A stretch of 36,978 nucleotides of DNA from Planctomycetota bacterium (GCA_013349615.1 DUZJ01000029.1:1-36978), one strand, 5' to 3'. Counted from the first letter of the stretch, positions 8,509 to 17,330 are shown. Notes: generated by a model not told the origin, from the sequence alone. Made by a program: numbers and translations.

Positions 8509-8915
8509 TGGTACTGGTAGCGAGACAAAAACAAACGCTGTTCTTACTGGCTGTTGGATTGCTGGCCTGGCTGGTGCCGGGTGCGGGACATTTCGTGCTC
8601 AAAGAGAACAAACGGTCGATAATCATATTCACAACTATTATGCTGACTTTCTGCGTTGGCATATATATCGGCTCAATTGGTGTAATTAACCTGTTCGGAG
8701 CGACTCCGTGGTATGTGGTAGGAGCACAGATTATGAATTCTCCGATTGTGCTGGCGCTGGGACAATTGACCAGGGGCGGAGCTTATCCTGTCTATGGCTG
8801 GCCGAACGAAATCGGACAGATATACACAAGCACAGCGGGCCTGCTCAATCTTTTGTGTGTTGTCAACGCTGTTTATTTGGCTTATCTGCGAGGCGTGCAG
8901 ACAGCCGGAGGCTAA
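8508..8915 (+). CDS. Small multi-pass membrane protein (DUF6677-like)
   Basis: This 135-residue protein has about three to four membrane segments: LFLLAVGLLAWLVPGAGHF, IIIFTTIMLTFCVGIYIG, a weaker one around IVLALGQL, and LLNLLCVVNAVYLAYL. The PGAGHF stretch after the first helix resembles TM2-type or DUF6677 proteins of planctomycetes. The start codon shares one base with the upstream stop. The function is unknown. Its place directly after the SurA-like gene suggests an envelope role. Confidence 0.75.
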   Translation: MVLVARQKQTLFLLAVGLLAWLVPGAGHFVLKENKRSIIIFTTIMLTFCVGIYIGSIGVINLFGATPWYVVGAQIMNSPIVLALGQLTRGGAYPVYGWPNEIGQIYTSTAGLLNLLCVVNAVYLAYLRGVQTAGG

Positions 8916-8988
8916 AATCCTGGTAAAAGCTATTTTCTTAATTGCGACCTTTACCGCACCGGAAAAGTTGGGGGGGAATCCACAGTCT

Positions 8989-9168
8989 ATGCTCTGGCTG
9001 CTTCCGTTAGCGGCGGCGATAGCGATCATCTATAAAGTAACGAAACTTCCAAAAATCACGGCAGTCAATTTTATCAAAGAGACGGCGATTTTATTCGGTT
9101 CAATTATTGTTTTCATAGTTATAGCTGCCTTGGCCTTGCACAGTGTGGCGTGGTTGATTACAGGGTGA
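8989..9168 (+). CDS. Small two-helix membrane protein, start uncertain
   Basis: The reading frame downstream of the DUF6677-like gene encodes at least 59 residues with two membrane helices, MLWLLPLAAAIAIIY and ILFGSIIVFIVIAALALHS, separated by a short basic loop. I take the ATG at 8989, with a G-rich stretch about 12 bases upstream. The frame stays open further 5', and GGAGG at the end of the previous gene lies 8 bases before a CTG at about 8921. A longer protein of about 82 residues from a non-standard start is therefore possible. It is likely the third gene of this operon. The function is unknown. Confidence 0.6.
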   Translation: MLWLLPLAAAIAIIYKVTKLPKITAVNFIKETAILFGSIIVFIVIAALALHSVAWLITG

Positions 9169-9169
9169 T

Positions 9170-9221
9170 TGGTAATTGGAGATTCGTAATCATTTAACTA
9201 TTTACCAGTTACCAATTACCA
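9170..9221. repeat. Inverted repeat between convergent genes
   Basis: TGGTAATTGG (9170-9179) pairs with CCAATTACCA (9212-9221) around a 32-nt AT-rich loop. It lies just after the stop codon at 9168 and before the end of rnc. It could help terminate both convergent transcripts. The GGTAATTGG wording also resembles a common simple intergenic repeat. Confidence 0.5.
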
Positions 9222-9245
9222 GATACCATTTACCCAACCGTCGTT

Positions 9246-9956
9246 TCAATCGTTATGGTCCGGCAAAGCGCTTTCAAGCAAGCCTAATTCGACGAGGGCG
9301 TTGAGAGCGGCTTTTTGCTCTGCTTCCTTTTTGCTTCTGCCCCAGGCGCTTAAGAAATGCCGATCTCCGACAAAGACTTGGGCCTCAAAACATTTGTCGT
9401 GGTCGGGTCCTTTTTCATCAAGCAGCTCGTAAACAGGCGTGGCGTTAAGCCGCTGCTGTGCGTGTTCCTGCAACAGTGATTTGAAATTACCCTGTGTCTG
9501 TTCTGCATCGGCCTGGTCGATTAGTGGAGCAAAAGTTGTTAAGATGAAACTGCGGGCGTGGTCAAGTCCGCCGTCAATATAGATTGCTGCGATAATGGCC
9601 TCCAGTAGGCCGGCGGCAAGTGAACCAGACAGAGCCCGGTCTGAGGCCAGTCCTTTGCCGACTTTTAGAAACCTTTGAAGGCCGAGCTGCCCGGCGACCT
9701 CAGAGCAGGTGTCGCGGGAAACAAGCATACTCTTTATCTTCGTTAAATCACCTTCCAGGTAACCTGGGAAGCGCTCGAAGAGGATTTGACAAGTAACCAA
9801 AGCTAAAACCGAGTCGCCGAGGAACTCGAGCCTTTCATTACTCAAAAAGCGGTCGTCGGCCGCTGAGGAATGGGTGAATGCCCTGGTTAGAAGATCGCGG
9901 TTGGAAAATTTATAATCTATTACCTGCTCGATTTGCTGCTGAGTTTCTTCGTTCAT
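9246..9956 (-). CDS. rnc: Ribonuclease III
   Basis: This double-strand RNA endonuclease acts in rRNA maturation and mRNA processing. At 236 residues it has the standard architecture: an RNase III domain (about 1-150) with signature NERLEFLGDSVL, and a dsRNA-binding domain (about 156-228) ending in KKEAEQKAALNALVEL. By alignment with the E. coli enzyme, E41, E44, D48, E68 and E119 are present. The position of E. coli Asp114 is Gly116 (AAGLLEA instead of ADxxEA), so one usual metal-binding side chain is missing. AGGA lies about 10 bases before the ATG. The leader of about 130 bases contains a strong hairpin (10030-10077), a possible autoregulatory target as known for E. coli rnc. Confidence 0.95.
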   Translation of the reverse strand: MNEETQQQIEQVIDYKFSNRDLLTRAFTHSSAADDRFLSNERLEFLGDSVLALVTCQILFERFPGYLEGDLTKIKSMLVSRDTCSEVAGQLGLQRFLKVGKGLASDRALSGSLAAGLLEAIIAAIYIDGGLDHARSFILTTFAPLIDQADAEQTQGNFKSLLQEHAQQRLNATPVYELLDEKGPDHDKCFEAQVFVGDRHFLSAWGRSKKEAEQKAALNALVELGLLESALPDHND

Positions 9957-10029
9957 TTAATTTTGTCCTGCTTTTGTGGCTTTCATTTAGTTGAGAACCG
10001 CAAAATGCAGCCCCTTACAAAAGCCCTGC

Positions 10030-10077
10030 GAGCAGATTACGAACACCGCTGCTTTCAGCGGTCTTCGTAGCCGGCTC
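10030..10077 (-). promoter_or_regulatory. Hairpin in the rnc leader
   Basis: ACCGCTG (10045-10051) pairs with CAGCGGT (10056-10062) around a CTTT loop. A single C-C mismatch follows, then TACGAA/TTCGTA, then a 4x4 internal loop and GAGC/GCTC. The helix has about 17 pairs in total. No T-tract follows. It would be transcribed in the rnc 5' leader, about 75 bases before the start codon, where an RNase III cleavage site could sit. Confidence 0.6.
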
Positions 10078-10097
10078 AACAAGGTCAAATATATCAC

Positions 10098-10135
10098 ATT
10101 ATATCGTATTATGCAAAAGAAAAACCGGCGGTCAA
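10098..10135 (-). promoter_or_regulatory. rnc promoter region
   Basis: On the minus strand TTGACC (10135-10130) is followed after 16 bases by CATAAT (10113-10108). A perfect TATAAT (10103-10098) lies 4 bases further on. Either -10 box would place the start around 10090-10101 and produce an rnc leader of about 135-145 bases. Confidence 0.6.
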
Positions 10136-10186
10136 GTTTTTTATAATATATATCGTGTTCTGACAAACAGGGGAAAAGAAGGACAG

Positions 10187-10214
10187 TCACCCCGAGCGCA
10201 GCCGAGGGGTCTAT
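10187..10214. repeat. CACCCCGAGCGCAGCCGAGGGGT-type intergenic repeat
   Basis: This resembles a short element frequent between genes in many bacterial genomes. It lies in the 410-bp stretch between rnc and glnS (9957-10366). That stretch otherwise holds the rnc promoter and hairpin and no further gene. No convincing glnS promoter was found. Confidence 0.5.
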
Positions 10215-10366
10215 TCAAAAACAAACTCGTGAAGGAAACATTATCATACCACACGAAGTCCACAAGTTCGCATCACGATGTAATCGCCAATTTTGTCTTT
10301 CCGGGATACCTGTAATGTGCTAAATTACAAGATAACAACACCAAAAATGTGAAAGGTGTCGCTAAT

Positions 10367-12064
10367 ATGAACACAAATGAATCTACAACCAGGCTCGATT
10401 TTATCCGTGCGATTGTTGCCGAAGACTTAAAGACTAATAAATGGGGCGGCCAGGCCGTGACGCGATTTCCGCCTGAGCCGAACGGCTATCTGCATATCGG
10501 ACACGCCAAGAGTATCTGCCTTAATTTCGGTATCGCAGGCGAGTTTAACGGACTTTGCAATCTGCGCTTCGATGACACCAATCCAATCAAGGAAGAACAG
10601 GAATACATAAATTCGATTATAGAGGACGTCAGATGGCTTGGATTCGATTGGCAAGACCGCCTGTTCTATGCGTCAGATTATTTCGAGCAAATGTACGAAT
10701 ACGCTGTCCAGCTTATCCAAGCGGGTAAGGCGTACGTTTGCGACCTGACGCCGGAGCAAATCAGAGAATATCGCGGTACCTTGACCGAGCCGGGGAAAAA
10801 TTGTCCATATCGCAGCCGCAGTGTCGAGGAGAACCTCGATTTGTTCGAGCGAATGAGGGCGGGCGAATTCGAGGCGGGTTTGCGTGTCCTTCGGGCGAAG
10901 ATTGACATGGCATCTCCAAATCTGAACATGCGAGACCCTGTTATGTACCGCATTCTGCACGCAGAACATCACCGTACCGGCGATAAGTGGTGCGTCTATC
11001 CGACTTACGACTGGGCCCACGGCCTTGAAGATTCCATCGAAAGGATTACCCACTCGGTCTGTACGCTGGAATTTGAGAACCATCGGCCGTTGTATGACTG
11101 GTTCCTTGACGAATTGGGCGTTCATCATCCTCAGCAGATAGAGTTTGCCCGGCTCAATCTGAGCTACACCGTAATGAGCAAGCGGAAGCTCCAGCAATTA
11201 GTGCAGGATGGGTTGGTCAGCGGATGGGACGACCCACGGATGCCGACCATCTGCGGCCTGCGGGGGCGTGGCTATACGCCCGAGGCCATCCGAAAGTTCT
11301 GCAAACGCATCGGGGTCAACAAATTCAACAGCACCGTCGATATCGCACTGCTGGAACACTGCGTTCGGGAAGATTTGAATAAGACATCTCCCCGCGTGAT
11401 GGCTGTACTCAGGCCTCTCAAGGTTGTCATCGAAAACTATCCGGAAGGCCAGGTCGAAGAGCTGGAGGCCATCAATAATCCGGAAGACGCAAGCGCCGGC
11501 ACGCGGAAGGTACCTTTCTCGCGTGAGCTTTACATCGAACGCGAAGATTTTATGGAGGAGCCGCCGAAGAAGTTTTATCGCCTGGCGCCCGGGCGTGAAG
11601 TCCGCCTGCGATATGCGTATTTTATCACCTGTACAGAAGTCGTTAAGGATAGCAACGGCGAAGCCGTCGAGCTTCGCTGCACATACGATCCGTCGACAAG
11701 AGGCGGTGACGCCCCTGACGGACGCAAGGTCAAGTCAACGCTGCACTGGGTTTCGGCCGGACATTCGCTGCCTGCTGAAGTACGACTCTATGAGCATCTG
11801 TTTAGCAGGGAGAATCCGGACGATGCAGGCGGGGGCGAGGATTTCAAATCCAATCTGAATCCGAACTCGCTGCAAATTTTATCTTCTTGCCGTGTCGAAC
11901 CATCTTTAGGCCAGGCAAAACCGGGGAGTCGATACCAGTTCGAGAGGCTGGGCTATTTCTGCGTTGCCTCGGAAAGCTGCGAAGGAAAGCTCGTATTCAA
12001 TCGGACGGTAACGCTGCGTGACCGGTGGGCGAAAATCCAAAAAGCCCAGCAGCAAATAAGATAA
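10367..12064 (+). CDS. glnS: Glutaminyl-tRNA synthetase
   Basis: This class I synthetase charges tRNA-Gln with glutamine. At 565 residues it is close to the E. coli enzyme. The HIGH signature appears as [15 protein letters not shown] and the KMSKS loop as VMSKRKL. The N-terminal catalytic Rossmann fold is followed by the two beta-barrel anticodon-binding domains (about residues 345-560), including [12 protein letters not shown] take the ATG at 10367, with AAGGTG 8 bases upstream, over an upstream GTG at 10349. Having GlnRS suggests direct glutaminylation rather than sole reliance on GatCAB. It converges on trpC with only 11 bases between them and no terminator. Confidence 0.97.
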   Translation: MNTNESTTRLDFIRAIVAEDLKTNKWGGQAVTRFPPEPNGYLHIGHAKSICLNFGIAGEFNGLCNLRFDDTNPIKEEQEYINSIIEDVRWLGFDWQDRLFYASDYFEQMYEYAVQLIQAGKAYVCDLTPEQIREYRGTLTEPGKNCPYRSRSVEENLDLFERMRAGEFEAGLRVLRAKIDMASPNLNMRDPVMYRILHAEHHRTGDKWCVYPTYDWAHGLEDSIERITHSVCTLEFENHRPLYDWFLDELGVHHPQQIEFARLNLSYTVMSKRKLQQLVQDGLVSGWDDPRMPTICGLRGRGYTPEAIRKFCKRIGVNKFNSTVDIALLEHCVREDLNKTSPRVMAVLRPLKVVIENYPEGQVEELEAINNPEDASAGTRKVPFSRELYIEREDFMEEPPKKFYRLAPGREVRLRYAYFITCTEVVKDSNGEAVELRCTYDPSTRGGDAPDGRKVKSTLHWVSAGHSLPAEVRLYEHLFSRENPDDAGGGEDFKSNLNPNSLQILSSCRVEPSLGQAKPGSRYQFERLGYFCVASESCEGKLVFNRTVTLRDRWAKIQKAQQQIR

Positions 12065-12075
12065 AGCATTAGTTT

Positions 12076-12879
12076 TCAGCCGAACAGCTCGGCAAATTTT
12101 TCTTCTATATCGGCGCTCGCGCACAGCACCTGGCCAACCAGAACGGCCCTTACTCCGACGGACTTTAGCTTCTTGACATCAGCTCGGCTTTTTATCCCGC
12201 TTTCGGCAACCAGCTCGTTTGTATTATCCAGAAGTTCCGCCAATCGGGTGGTGGTATTCAAGTCCACCTCCATTGTGGCCAGGTCGCGATTATTGATTCC
12301 GAGAACGCTGTATCCTTTCTTGGGAAATCCTATCAGACTGCGAACGGCCAGCAACGTATCGGCCCGGTGAACTTCCAGAATGACCGTTAACGTCAGCTCG
12401 GCTGCGGCTATCATCAAATCCATTAGCTCGCCGGGCTTTAGCGCTTCCGCGATTAAGAGTATCGCATCGGCGCCGGCAGCGCGGGATTCGTAGAGCTGCC
12501 AGAGGTCGATAATAAAATCCTTTCGCAAAACAGGTAAATCCACCACATCGCTTATTTGCTTTATGTATTCGAGCCGGCCCTGAAAATATTTTTCATCAGT
12601 GAGGACACTAATTGCATCGGCACCACATTTTTTGTAGGTTTTCGCAATTGAAACCGGCTCGAAATCCTTGCGAATAAGGCCTGCCGACGGCGATGCCTTT
12701 TTGACCTCTGCGATAACGTTTATACCGCGGCTGTTGGGCCTGGTGACAGCTTTGTAGAAATTGCGGCACTTGCGCAGCGACCGAACCTCTTCTTTTAGCT
12801 GCTCAAGACTTTTCTGTGACTGCCGATAGCTGACTTCCGCCCTTTTGTCTGCAATGATTTTATCCAATATATTTGCCAA
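12076..12879 (-). CDS. trpC: Indole-3-glycerol-phosphate synthase
   Basis: This TIM-barrel enzyme catalyses ring closure of CdRP to indole-3-glycerol phosphate in tryptophan synthesis. The 267-residue protein shows AEVKKASPSAG (catalytic Lys near 60), VLRKDFIID (Lys120), ILEVH, GINNRDL and VAESGIKS. Translation starts with TTG at 12879, with GAGGT 9 bases upstream. No other trp genes are in the window. It follows smpB and the DUF1844 gene in the same direction (61-base gap) and may be co-transcribed with them. Confidence 0.96.
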   Translation of the reverse strand: MANILDKIIADKRAEVSYRQSQKSLEQLKEEVRSLRKCRNFYKAVTRPNSRGINVIAEVKKASPSAGLIRKDFEPVSIAKTYKKCGADAISVLTDEKYFQGRLEYIKQISDVVDLPVLRKDFIIDLWQLYESRAAGADAILLIAEALKPGELMDLMIAAAELTLTVILEVHRADTLLAVRSLIGFPKKGYSVLGINNRDLATMEVDLNTTTRLAELLDNTNELVAESGIKSRADVKKLKSVGVRAVLVGQVLCASADIEEKFAELFG

Positions 12880-12940
12880 TAGGGCTTACCTCATTAGAGA
12901 CTTCTCTTTTTGTATCATATTTAGCTTATTGCAGCGTTGC

Positions 12941-13348
12941 TCATTTAGTTTGTGGTGGGACTTGCTCTGCAATCTGAACGTAGGCCATACGAACCTGTCC
13001 AAGTGTATTTTCAAGAACCGCTTTTTCATCCTCGGTCAAGTTGCCCTTTGTTTTCTCCTCGACGGTCTCGAGCATATCGATATTGTATTTTGCCAATTCC
13101 AAATCCGGCTCTTTTTTTTCCTGTCCTTTCACTTGCAGCGCACCCAGAGCAAAGAATGCCTGGGTAGTAAGCATGCTTATCAGCGCAGCGAAATTGCCTT
13201 GCGGCAAAGGTCCGCGACGAGTCTCGTCCTCATCTTTCTTTTTATCAGCTTCTTCCTGTGCAGCCAATATTTCTTTCTCTCTCTGAGCTTCCTTCTTCCA
13301 GTCTTCGTCAATTATAATCTTTTTCTCTTCTTTTTTTTCTTCAGCCAT
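12941..13348 (-). CDS. DUF1844 domain protein
   Basis: This 135-residue protein has a very charged, Lys/Glu-rich, probably helical N-terminal half (residues 1-48). It is followed by the DUF1844 core FAALISMLTTQAFFALG and YNIDMLETVEEKTKGNLT. The family is widespread in planctomycetes, often encoded near translation or housekeeping genes; its function is unknown. AGGAG lies 8 bases before the ATG. It sits between smpB and trpC. Confidence 0.88.
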   Translation of the reverse strand: MAEEKKEEKKIIIDEDWKKEAQREKEILAAQEEADKKKDEDETRRGPLPQGNFAALISMLTTQAFFALGALQVKGQEKKEPDLELAKYNIDMLETVEEKTKGNLTEDEKAVLENTLGQVRMAYVQIAEQVPPQTK

Positions 13349-13410
13349 TCTAAAAACTCCTGTCTCGTATTGTACATTTCTTATTGCGAAGTGTCATTTG
13401 CGGCCCTTTT

Positions 13411-13436
13411 GTCATTCCCGCGGAAACGGGAATCCA
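13411..13436. repeat. GTCATTCCCGCGGAAACGGGAAT intergenic hairpin repeat
   Basis: ATTCCCG (13414-13420) and CGGGAAT (13427-13433) form a 7-bp stem with a 6-nt loop. The wording matches a very common bacterial intergenic repeat. It lies in the 117-bp gap between smpB and the DUF1844 gene and could cause partial termination there, although no T-tract is seen on the minus strand. Confidence 0.6.
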
Positions 13437-13465
13437 CTTTTCGCCTTCTTATTTTTCCTTTTTAA

Positions 13466-13951
13466 TTATCTGCGATACTTTTTCATACTTCTATCTAAAT
13501 CCCGCCTCTGGTCGCGCTCGGCGATTGCCTTCCGCTTGTCGTATTGTCTTTTTCCTCTGGCCAGTGCCAGCTCTAACTTTGCAAAGCCCCTGTTACTGAA
13601 GTATATCCTCAGGGGGACAAGTGTAAAGCCCCGCTGCTCAAGCTTTACTCTTATTTTGTGGATTTCGCCCTTATGGAGCAATAGTTTTCTATTTCTGGTC
13701 GGCTCAGTTTCGCGCATACTTGCCTGTTGATACGGGGCTATAGTAGCACCCACGAGCCAGCACTGCTCGTCCAAAATCCTCGCGTACGAGCCGTCGAGGT
13801 CGGCCTGGCCGGCCCGAAGCGATTTAACCTCGGAGCCGAGCAGTTCAAGACCGGCCTCGAACTTCTCGATAAGCTCGAAATTTCGGTAGGCCTTTTTATT
13901 AACTGCACTGGGGGCCTGCGTGCGTTTATTCTTTTCCTTCTTTGCCGCCAT
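13466..13951 (-). CDS. smpB: SsrA-binding protein (trans-translation)
   Basis: SmpB binds tmRNA and delivers it to stalled ribosomes. The 161-residue protein has the family's typical length. It shows KAYRNFELIEKFEAGLELLGSEVKSLR at the start (in parts), LDGSYARI, RKLLLHK and the basic C-terminal tail KRQYDKRKAIAERDQRRD, which occupies the mRNA channel. There is no Shine-Dalgarno site. The promoter -10 box ends 7 bases before the ATG, and a 13-bp palindrome overlaps this region. The mRNA is probably leaderless and may be controlled by a repressor at the palindrome. Confidence 0.96.
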   Translation of the reverse strand: MAAKKEKNKRTQAPSAVNKKAYRNFELIEKFEAGLELLGSEVKSLRAGQADLDGSYARILDEQCWLVGATIAPYQQASMRETEPTRNRKLLLHKGEIHKIRVKLEQRGFTLVPLRIYFSNRGFAKLELALARGKRQYDKRKAIAERDQRRDLDRSMKKYRR

Positions 13952-13954
13952 TTA

Positions 13955-13967
13955 CGGTATGATACCG
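13955..13967. promoter_or_regulatory. Palindrome over the smpB promoter (possible operator)
   Basis: CGGTAT-G-ATACCG is a perfect 6-1-6 palindrome. It covers the smpB -10 box and ends 3 bases before the ATG. A one-base loop makes RNA hairpin formation unlikely, so a DNA-binding protein site is the simpler reading. Confidence 0.45.
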
Positions 13968-13987
13968 GCAGGAGAGGATTTTTGCAA
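13959..13987 (-). promoter_or_regulatory. smpB promoter, likely leaderless
   Basis: On the minus strand TTGCAA (13987-13982), a 17-bp spacer and TATCAT (13964-13959) form a good sigma70-like promoter. Seven bases separate the -10 box from the ATG, the same geometry as at hemL. Confidence 0.65.
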
Positions 13988-14097
13988 GCCCTGTTAGAGA
14001 CAGTTTCCGCAGCACAAGACGGCTTCGGCAATGCTGTTCGACACGATGCAAGAAGTCTCTAAGAGGGCAAAAGCAGGCTTACCCTTTACCATTGCAA

Positions 14098-14139
14098 GGA
14101 AAGCAATCTATTTAGCGCTGGGTTTTACCCGGGCTTTCC
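14098..14139 (-). terminator. Hairpin after the sulfatase pair
   Basis: GGAAAGC (minus, 14139-14133) pairs with GCTTTCC (14104-14098) and encloses an inner GGGT-AAA-ACCC stem. It starts six bases past the stop of the second sulfatase gene. No T-run follows, so intrinsic termination is uncertain. Confidence 0.4.
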
Positions 14140-14144
14140 CTGTT

Positions 14145-15593
14145 CTATATCCGGCCGGGCGGCCTTCTGCCTTTTCCAGTCATTTTCCTTGTTGAATCTC
14201 CGATGTCTTTACGCATCCTATCAGCGAGCCTTAAAAGCCGCTCGACCACATCCGGATGCCCGGCACTAATCTCGTGCTGCTCGCCAACATCGTTTTTAAG
14301 GTCAAATAGAGCTAATCCGATTTTGCCCTGTTCATATTTGACTGGTTTACCGCCTGTACCGCCGGTCCGCCCGGCTAATGTGCGGTAGCTGTGCGGCAGA
14401 TGAAGTTTCCACTTGCCGCTGCGCACCGCCTCCAGCGCCCAGCCCCGGTAGTAGAACAACGCTTCATGCGGACTCCCGGCCCCCCGACAGCGCGACATCA
14501 GCGGCCAGATGTCCTTGCCGTCAATACGGTGTGTTGGCAATTTTGCTCCCGCCAGTTTCGCCATCGTTGGCAGGATGTCCATTGTCGAGGCTGCTTCTTT
14601 ACAGACTGAGCCGGCAGGGATTTTGCCCGGCCAGCGCATGATTGTCGGTTCCCGCTGGCCGCCATCGAAAGTCGTGCCCTTGCCCTCACGAAGCGGCTTA
14701 GCCGAGCCGGCATGGTCGCCGTAGCTCAGCCACGGCCCATTATCAGATGAGAATATCACTAACGTTTGTTTATCAATGCCCAGCCGTTTGAGCGTCGAAA
14801 GAATCTGCCCAACGGACCAGTCGATTTCCATTATCACGTCACCGAACAGCCCCTGCTTCGATTTGCCTTTGAATTTGTCCGAGACGTATAGCGGCACGTG
14901 TGGCATCGAATGCGGCAGATAAACGAAAAACGGCCTATCCTTATTTTTCTCGATGAACCGGACAGCCCTCTCCGTGTACCAGGTCGTCAATTTCGTCTGG
15001 TCGGGATTGTATTCGATAATCTTTTCGCCTTCGATAAGCGGGAGGTCGGGATATCCTCCCGGTCGCTCCGGGTGGTGCGGCCACATATCATTCGAGTAAG
15101 GCAGCCCGAAGTAATCGTCAAAACCGTGACGTGTGGGCAGGAATTGAGGGTGATGTCCAAGGTGCCATTTGCCGTAGCAGGCGGTGGCGTAACCGCGGGG
15201 CTTGAGGATTTCCGCAATCGTTTGTTCCTCACTGTTGATGCCGATTTTCGCATTCGGGCCGAGCACGTGCGGCAGGCCCACCCGCTGGGGATAGCAGCCG
15301 GTCATCAGCGCCGCGCGAGAGGGAGTGCACGACGCCGCAGCAGCGTAGAAATCAGTAAAGCGCACGCCCTCGGCGGCCATGCGGTCGAGATTGGGTGTCT
15401 CATATCCCTTCGCTCCGAAACAACCAACATCGGCATAGCCCGCATCGTCGCAGAATACGATAACAAGATTCGGTTTTTCCACAGACGCCCTGCCGGAACG
15501 CTGCCCTGTGGCACTGGTGCAGCCGGGAATTGAAGACAGCGCACAAATACCAACTGCTTTGAGGAAATCGCGTCTGTTAAGGCCCTTGTTCAT
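14145..15593 (-). CDS. Tat-exported sulfatase (arylsulfatase type)
   Basis: This 482-residue sulfatase hydrolyses sulfate esters using a formylglycine made from Cys. The motif [11 protein letters not shown] supplies the Cys (about residue 89) and Arg. Metal-binding Asp residues are in [11 protein letters not shown] and FSSDNGPW. The N-terminus [10 protein letters not shown] is a twin-arginine signal, and IPGC near residue 25 may be a lipobox, so a Tat lipoprotein is likely. The longer start at 15605 is part of ATGGAGGACAATATG. Its GGAGG serves the ATG at 15593, which I chose. It follows another sulfatase gene with a 15-base gap, forming an operon. The substrate is unknown, probably a sulfated glycan. 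Confidence 0.93.
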   Translation of the reverse strand: MNKGLNRRDFLKAVGICALSSIPGCTSATGQRSGRASVEKPNLVIVFCDDAGYADVGCFGAKGYETPNLDRMAAEGVRFTDFYAAAASCTPSRAALMTGCYPQRVGLPHVLGPNAKIGINSEEQTIAEILKPRGYATACYGKWHLGHHPQFLPTRHGFDDYFGLPYSNDMWPHHPERPGGYPDLPLIEGEKIIEYNPDQTKLTTWYTERAVRFIEKNKDRPFFVYLPHSMPHVPLYVSDKFKGKSKQGLFGDVIMEIDWSVGQILSTLKRLGIDKQTLVIFSSDNGPWLSYGDHAGSAKPLREGKGTTFDGGQREPTIMRWPGKIPAGSVCKEAASTMDILPTMAKLAGAKLPTHRIDGKDIWPLMSRCRGAGSPHEALFYYRGWALEAVRSGKWKLHLPHSYRTLAGRTGGTGGKPVKYEQGKIGLALFDLKNDVGEQHEISAGHPDVVERLLRLADRMRKDIGDSTRKMTGKGRRPPGRI

Positions 15594-15608
15594 ATTGTCC
15601 TCCATATC

Positions 15609-17330
15609 TTATCTTTTTTGTTTTGGTTTCTTCACGGGCCAGGGTTGGACACCACATCTCGCGGCCCAGTTTTCATACAGGTTCTTTAACTGTTGAACTT
15701 TCTGCGGATATTTTTTGGCAAGGTTATTTAACTCGGTTCGGTCGGCCTCAAGGTCATACAGTTCCCATCCGCCGGGATGTTTGGAGACGAGTTTCCACCT
15801 GTCTTTGCGCACGGCACGGTTGCCCTCATGCTCCCAGTAGAGTGCTTCGCGATCAATCGGTTTGTTCCGAAAGGCCGGTGCAAGGCTCTTGCCCTCCATC
15901 GATGTTATCTTGTGGCCTTTGTAGAGGTGAGGGTACTTTGCCCAGGCGACATCGACACACGTTGCCATGATATCGACGAGATGACCGGGCTGATGTCGCA
16001 GCTTGCCGCGTCCCTTTAGACCTTCCGGCCAGTGCACGATTAAAGGTGTTGAGATACCGCCCTCATGGACCCAGTGTTTGTAGAGGCGAAACGGCGTATT
16101 GCTTGCGTTGGCCCAGGGCCTTCCATAAGCGATATATGTGTCGGCCGGGCCTGGCATAACGCCCTTACCCGTGCGTACCGGACGTCCGTCCCGCGTGACC
16201 TTCGGCTGCATATCACGCTGCAACTCGTTTTTATCCATCGGCTTTAAGATGACCTCTTTTGATGGGTCCGGCTTGACCGGTCCTCGGCTGCCGTACTCTT
16301 CGGCACAGCCGCCGTTGTCAGCCAGGAAGAAAATCAGGGTATTGTCGCGATTGCCGGTTTTGTTTAATTCTGAAACGATGCGTCCTATGCCCTGGTCCAT
16401 ACAATCGACCATCGCAGCGTAGACTTCCATCCGTCGAGCGTGCCACTGCTTGTTCTCAGCCTCTTCCCACGGCGGCACCCATGAATCACGCTCCGTAATC
16501 TTCCATTTACCTTTGACAATTCCCATTTTTATCATTCGCTTATGCCGTTCGGCCCGAAGGGCATCCCAGCCTTTGTCATAGCGTCCCTTATAGCGTTCGA
16601 TGTCAGCGGGCCGGGCATGCATTGGCCAGTGCGGTGAGGTATAGGCGACATACATATAGAACGGCTTGTCCGCACTTCGGGATTTGTGCTCTGCGATGAA
16701 CCTGGCCGCGTTGTCGCTTATGGCGTTGGTATAGTAAAAGTCATCACCGTCCGGCGGAATCTGCGTATTGTCGCGAGTCAGCGAGCAGGGGTCGTAGAAA
16801 CTGCCTGCACCGTGAATAGTACCGAAGAAGCGGTCGAAACCCCGCTGTCGCGGCCAATTTTGCTTCGGACCGTCCGGCCCGCGGTGTTTGGTTACGTGCC
16901 ACTTGCCGGACATATAGGTGCTGTACCCTGCTGCTTTGAGCACCTCGGCAATGGTGACACATTTATTGTTAAGGTCTCCGCGGTAGCCGTCGTAACCTTT
17001 ATCGCCCATCATGTGACCTACACCGGCCTGGTGCTGGTAAAGCCCGGTCATTAGTGATGCCCTGGTCGGACAGCAGCGTGCGGTGTTGTAGAACTGCGTA
17101 AAGCGAAGCCCCCCGGAGGCGAGCCGGTCAAGGTTGGGCGTGCGGATTTCACCACCGTAGCAGCCTATGTCTGAATACCCCATGTCATCAGCCATAATAA
17201 GGACGATGTTTGGCGGTTTCCCCTTTCCCGCAAGCGATTGAGCGGCACTTGCGCATCCGGGAACCACCAGTGACACTGCTCCCAGGCCTGTAGCTTTGAT
17301 AAAATCTCTTCGGTTCATTTCAGATTTCAT
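15609..17330 (-). CDS. Tat-exported sulfatase (arylsulfatase type)
   Basis: This 573-residue sulfatase has the Tat motif NRRDFIKATG and a possible lipobox VPGC near residue 26. The formylglycine site is CCPTRASLMTG with Cys86. Metal-binding residues lie in IMADDMGYSDIG and FLADNGGC. GGAGGT lies 8 bases before the ATG. It is longer than the downstream sulfatase mainly through a central insertion (about residues 225-275, WPMHARP onward). No formylglycine-generating enzyme is in the window. It is the first of the two-gene sulfatase unit. Confidence 0.94.
   Translation of the reverse strand: MKSEMNRRDFIKATGLGAVSLVVPGCASAAQSLAGKGKPPNIVLIMADDMGYSDIGCYGGEIRTPNLDRLASGGLRFTQFYNTARCCPTRASLMTGLYQHQAGVGHMMGDKGYDGYRGDLNNKCVTIAEVLKAAGYSTYMSGKWHVTKHRGPDGPKQNWPRQRGFDRFFGTIHGAGSFYDPCSLTRDNTQIPPDGDDFYYTNAISDNAARFIAEHKSRSADKPFYMYVAYTSPHWPMHARPADIERYKGRYDKGWDALRAERHKRMIKMGIVKGKWKITERDSWVPPWEEAENKQWHARRMEVYAAMVDCMDQGIGRIVSELNKTGNRDNTLIFFLADNGGCAEEYGSRGPVKPDPSKEVILKPMDKNELQRDMQPKVTRDGRPVRTGKGVMPGPADTYIAYGRPWANASNTPFRLYKHWVHEGGISTPLIVHWPEGLKGRGKLRHQPGHLVDIMATCVDVAWAKYPHLYKGHKITSMEGKSLAPAFRNKPIDREALYWEHEGNRAVRKDRWKLVSKHPGGWELYDLEADRTELNNLAKKYPQKVQQLKNLYENWAARCGVQPWPVKKPKQKR

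Noticed and set aside
12845-13465. 206-codon plus-strand frame over the DUF1844 gene
   Set aside because: It is Phe/Leu/Ser-rich, as expected from the antisense of a Lys/Glu-rich protein, and it crosses the intergenic repeat.
14898-15533. 211-codon plus-strand frame inside the sulfatase gene
   Set aside because: It is antisense to the sulfatase catalytic region, whose motifs are intact on the minus strand.
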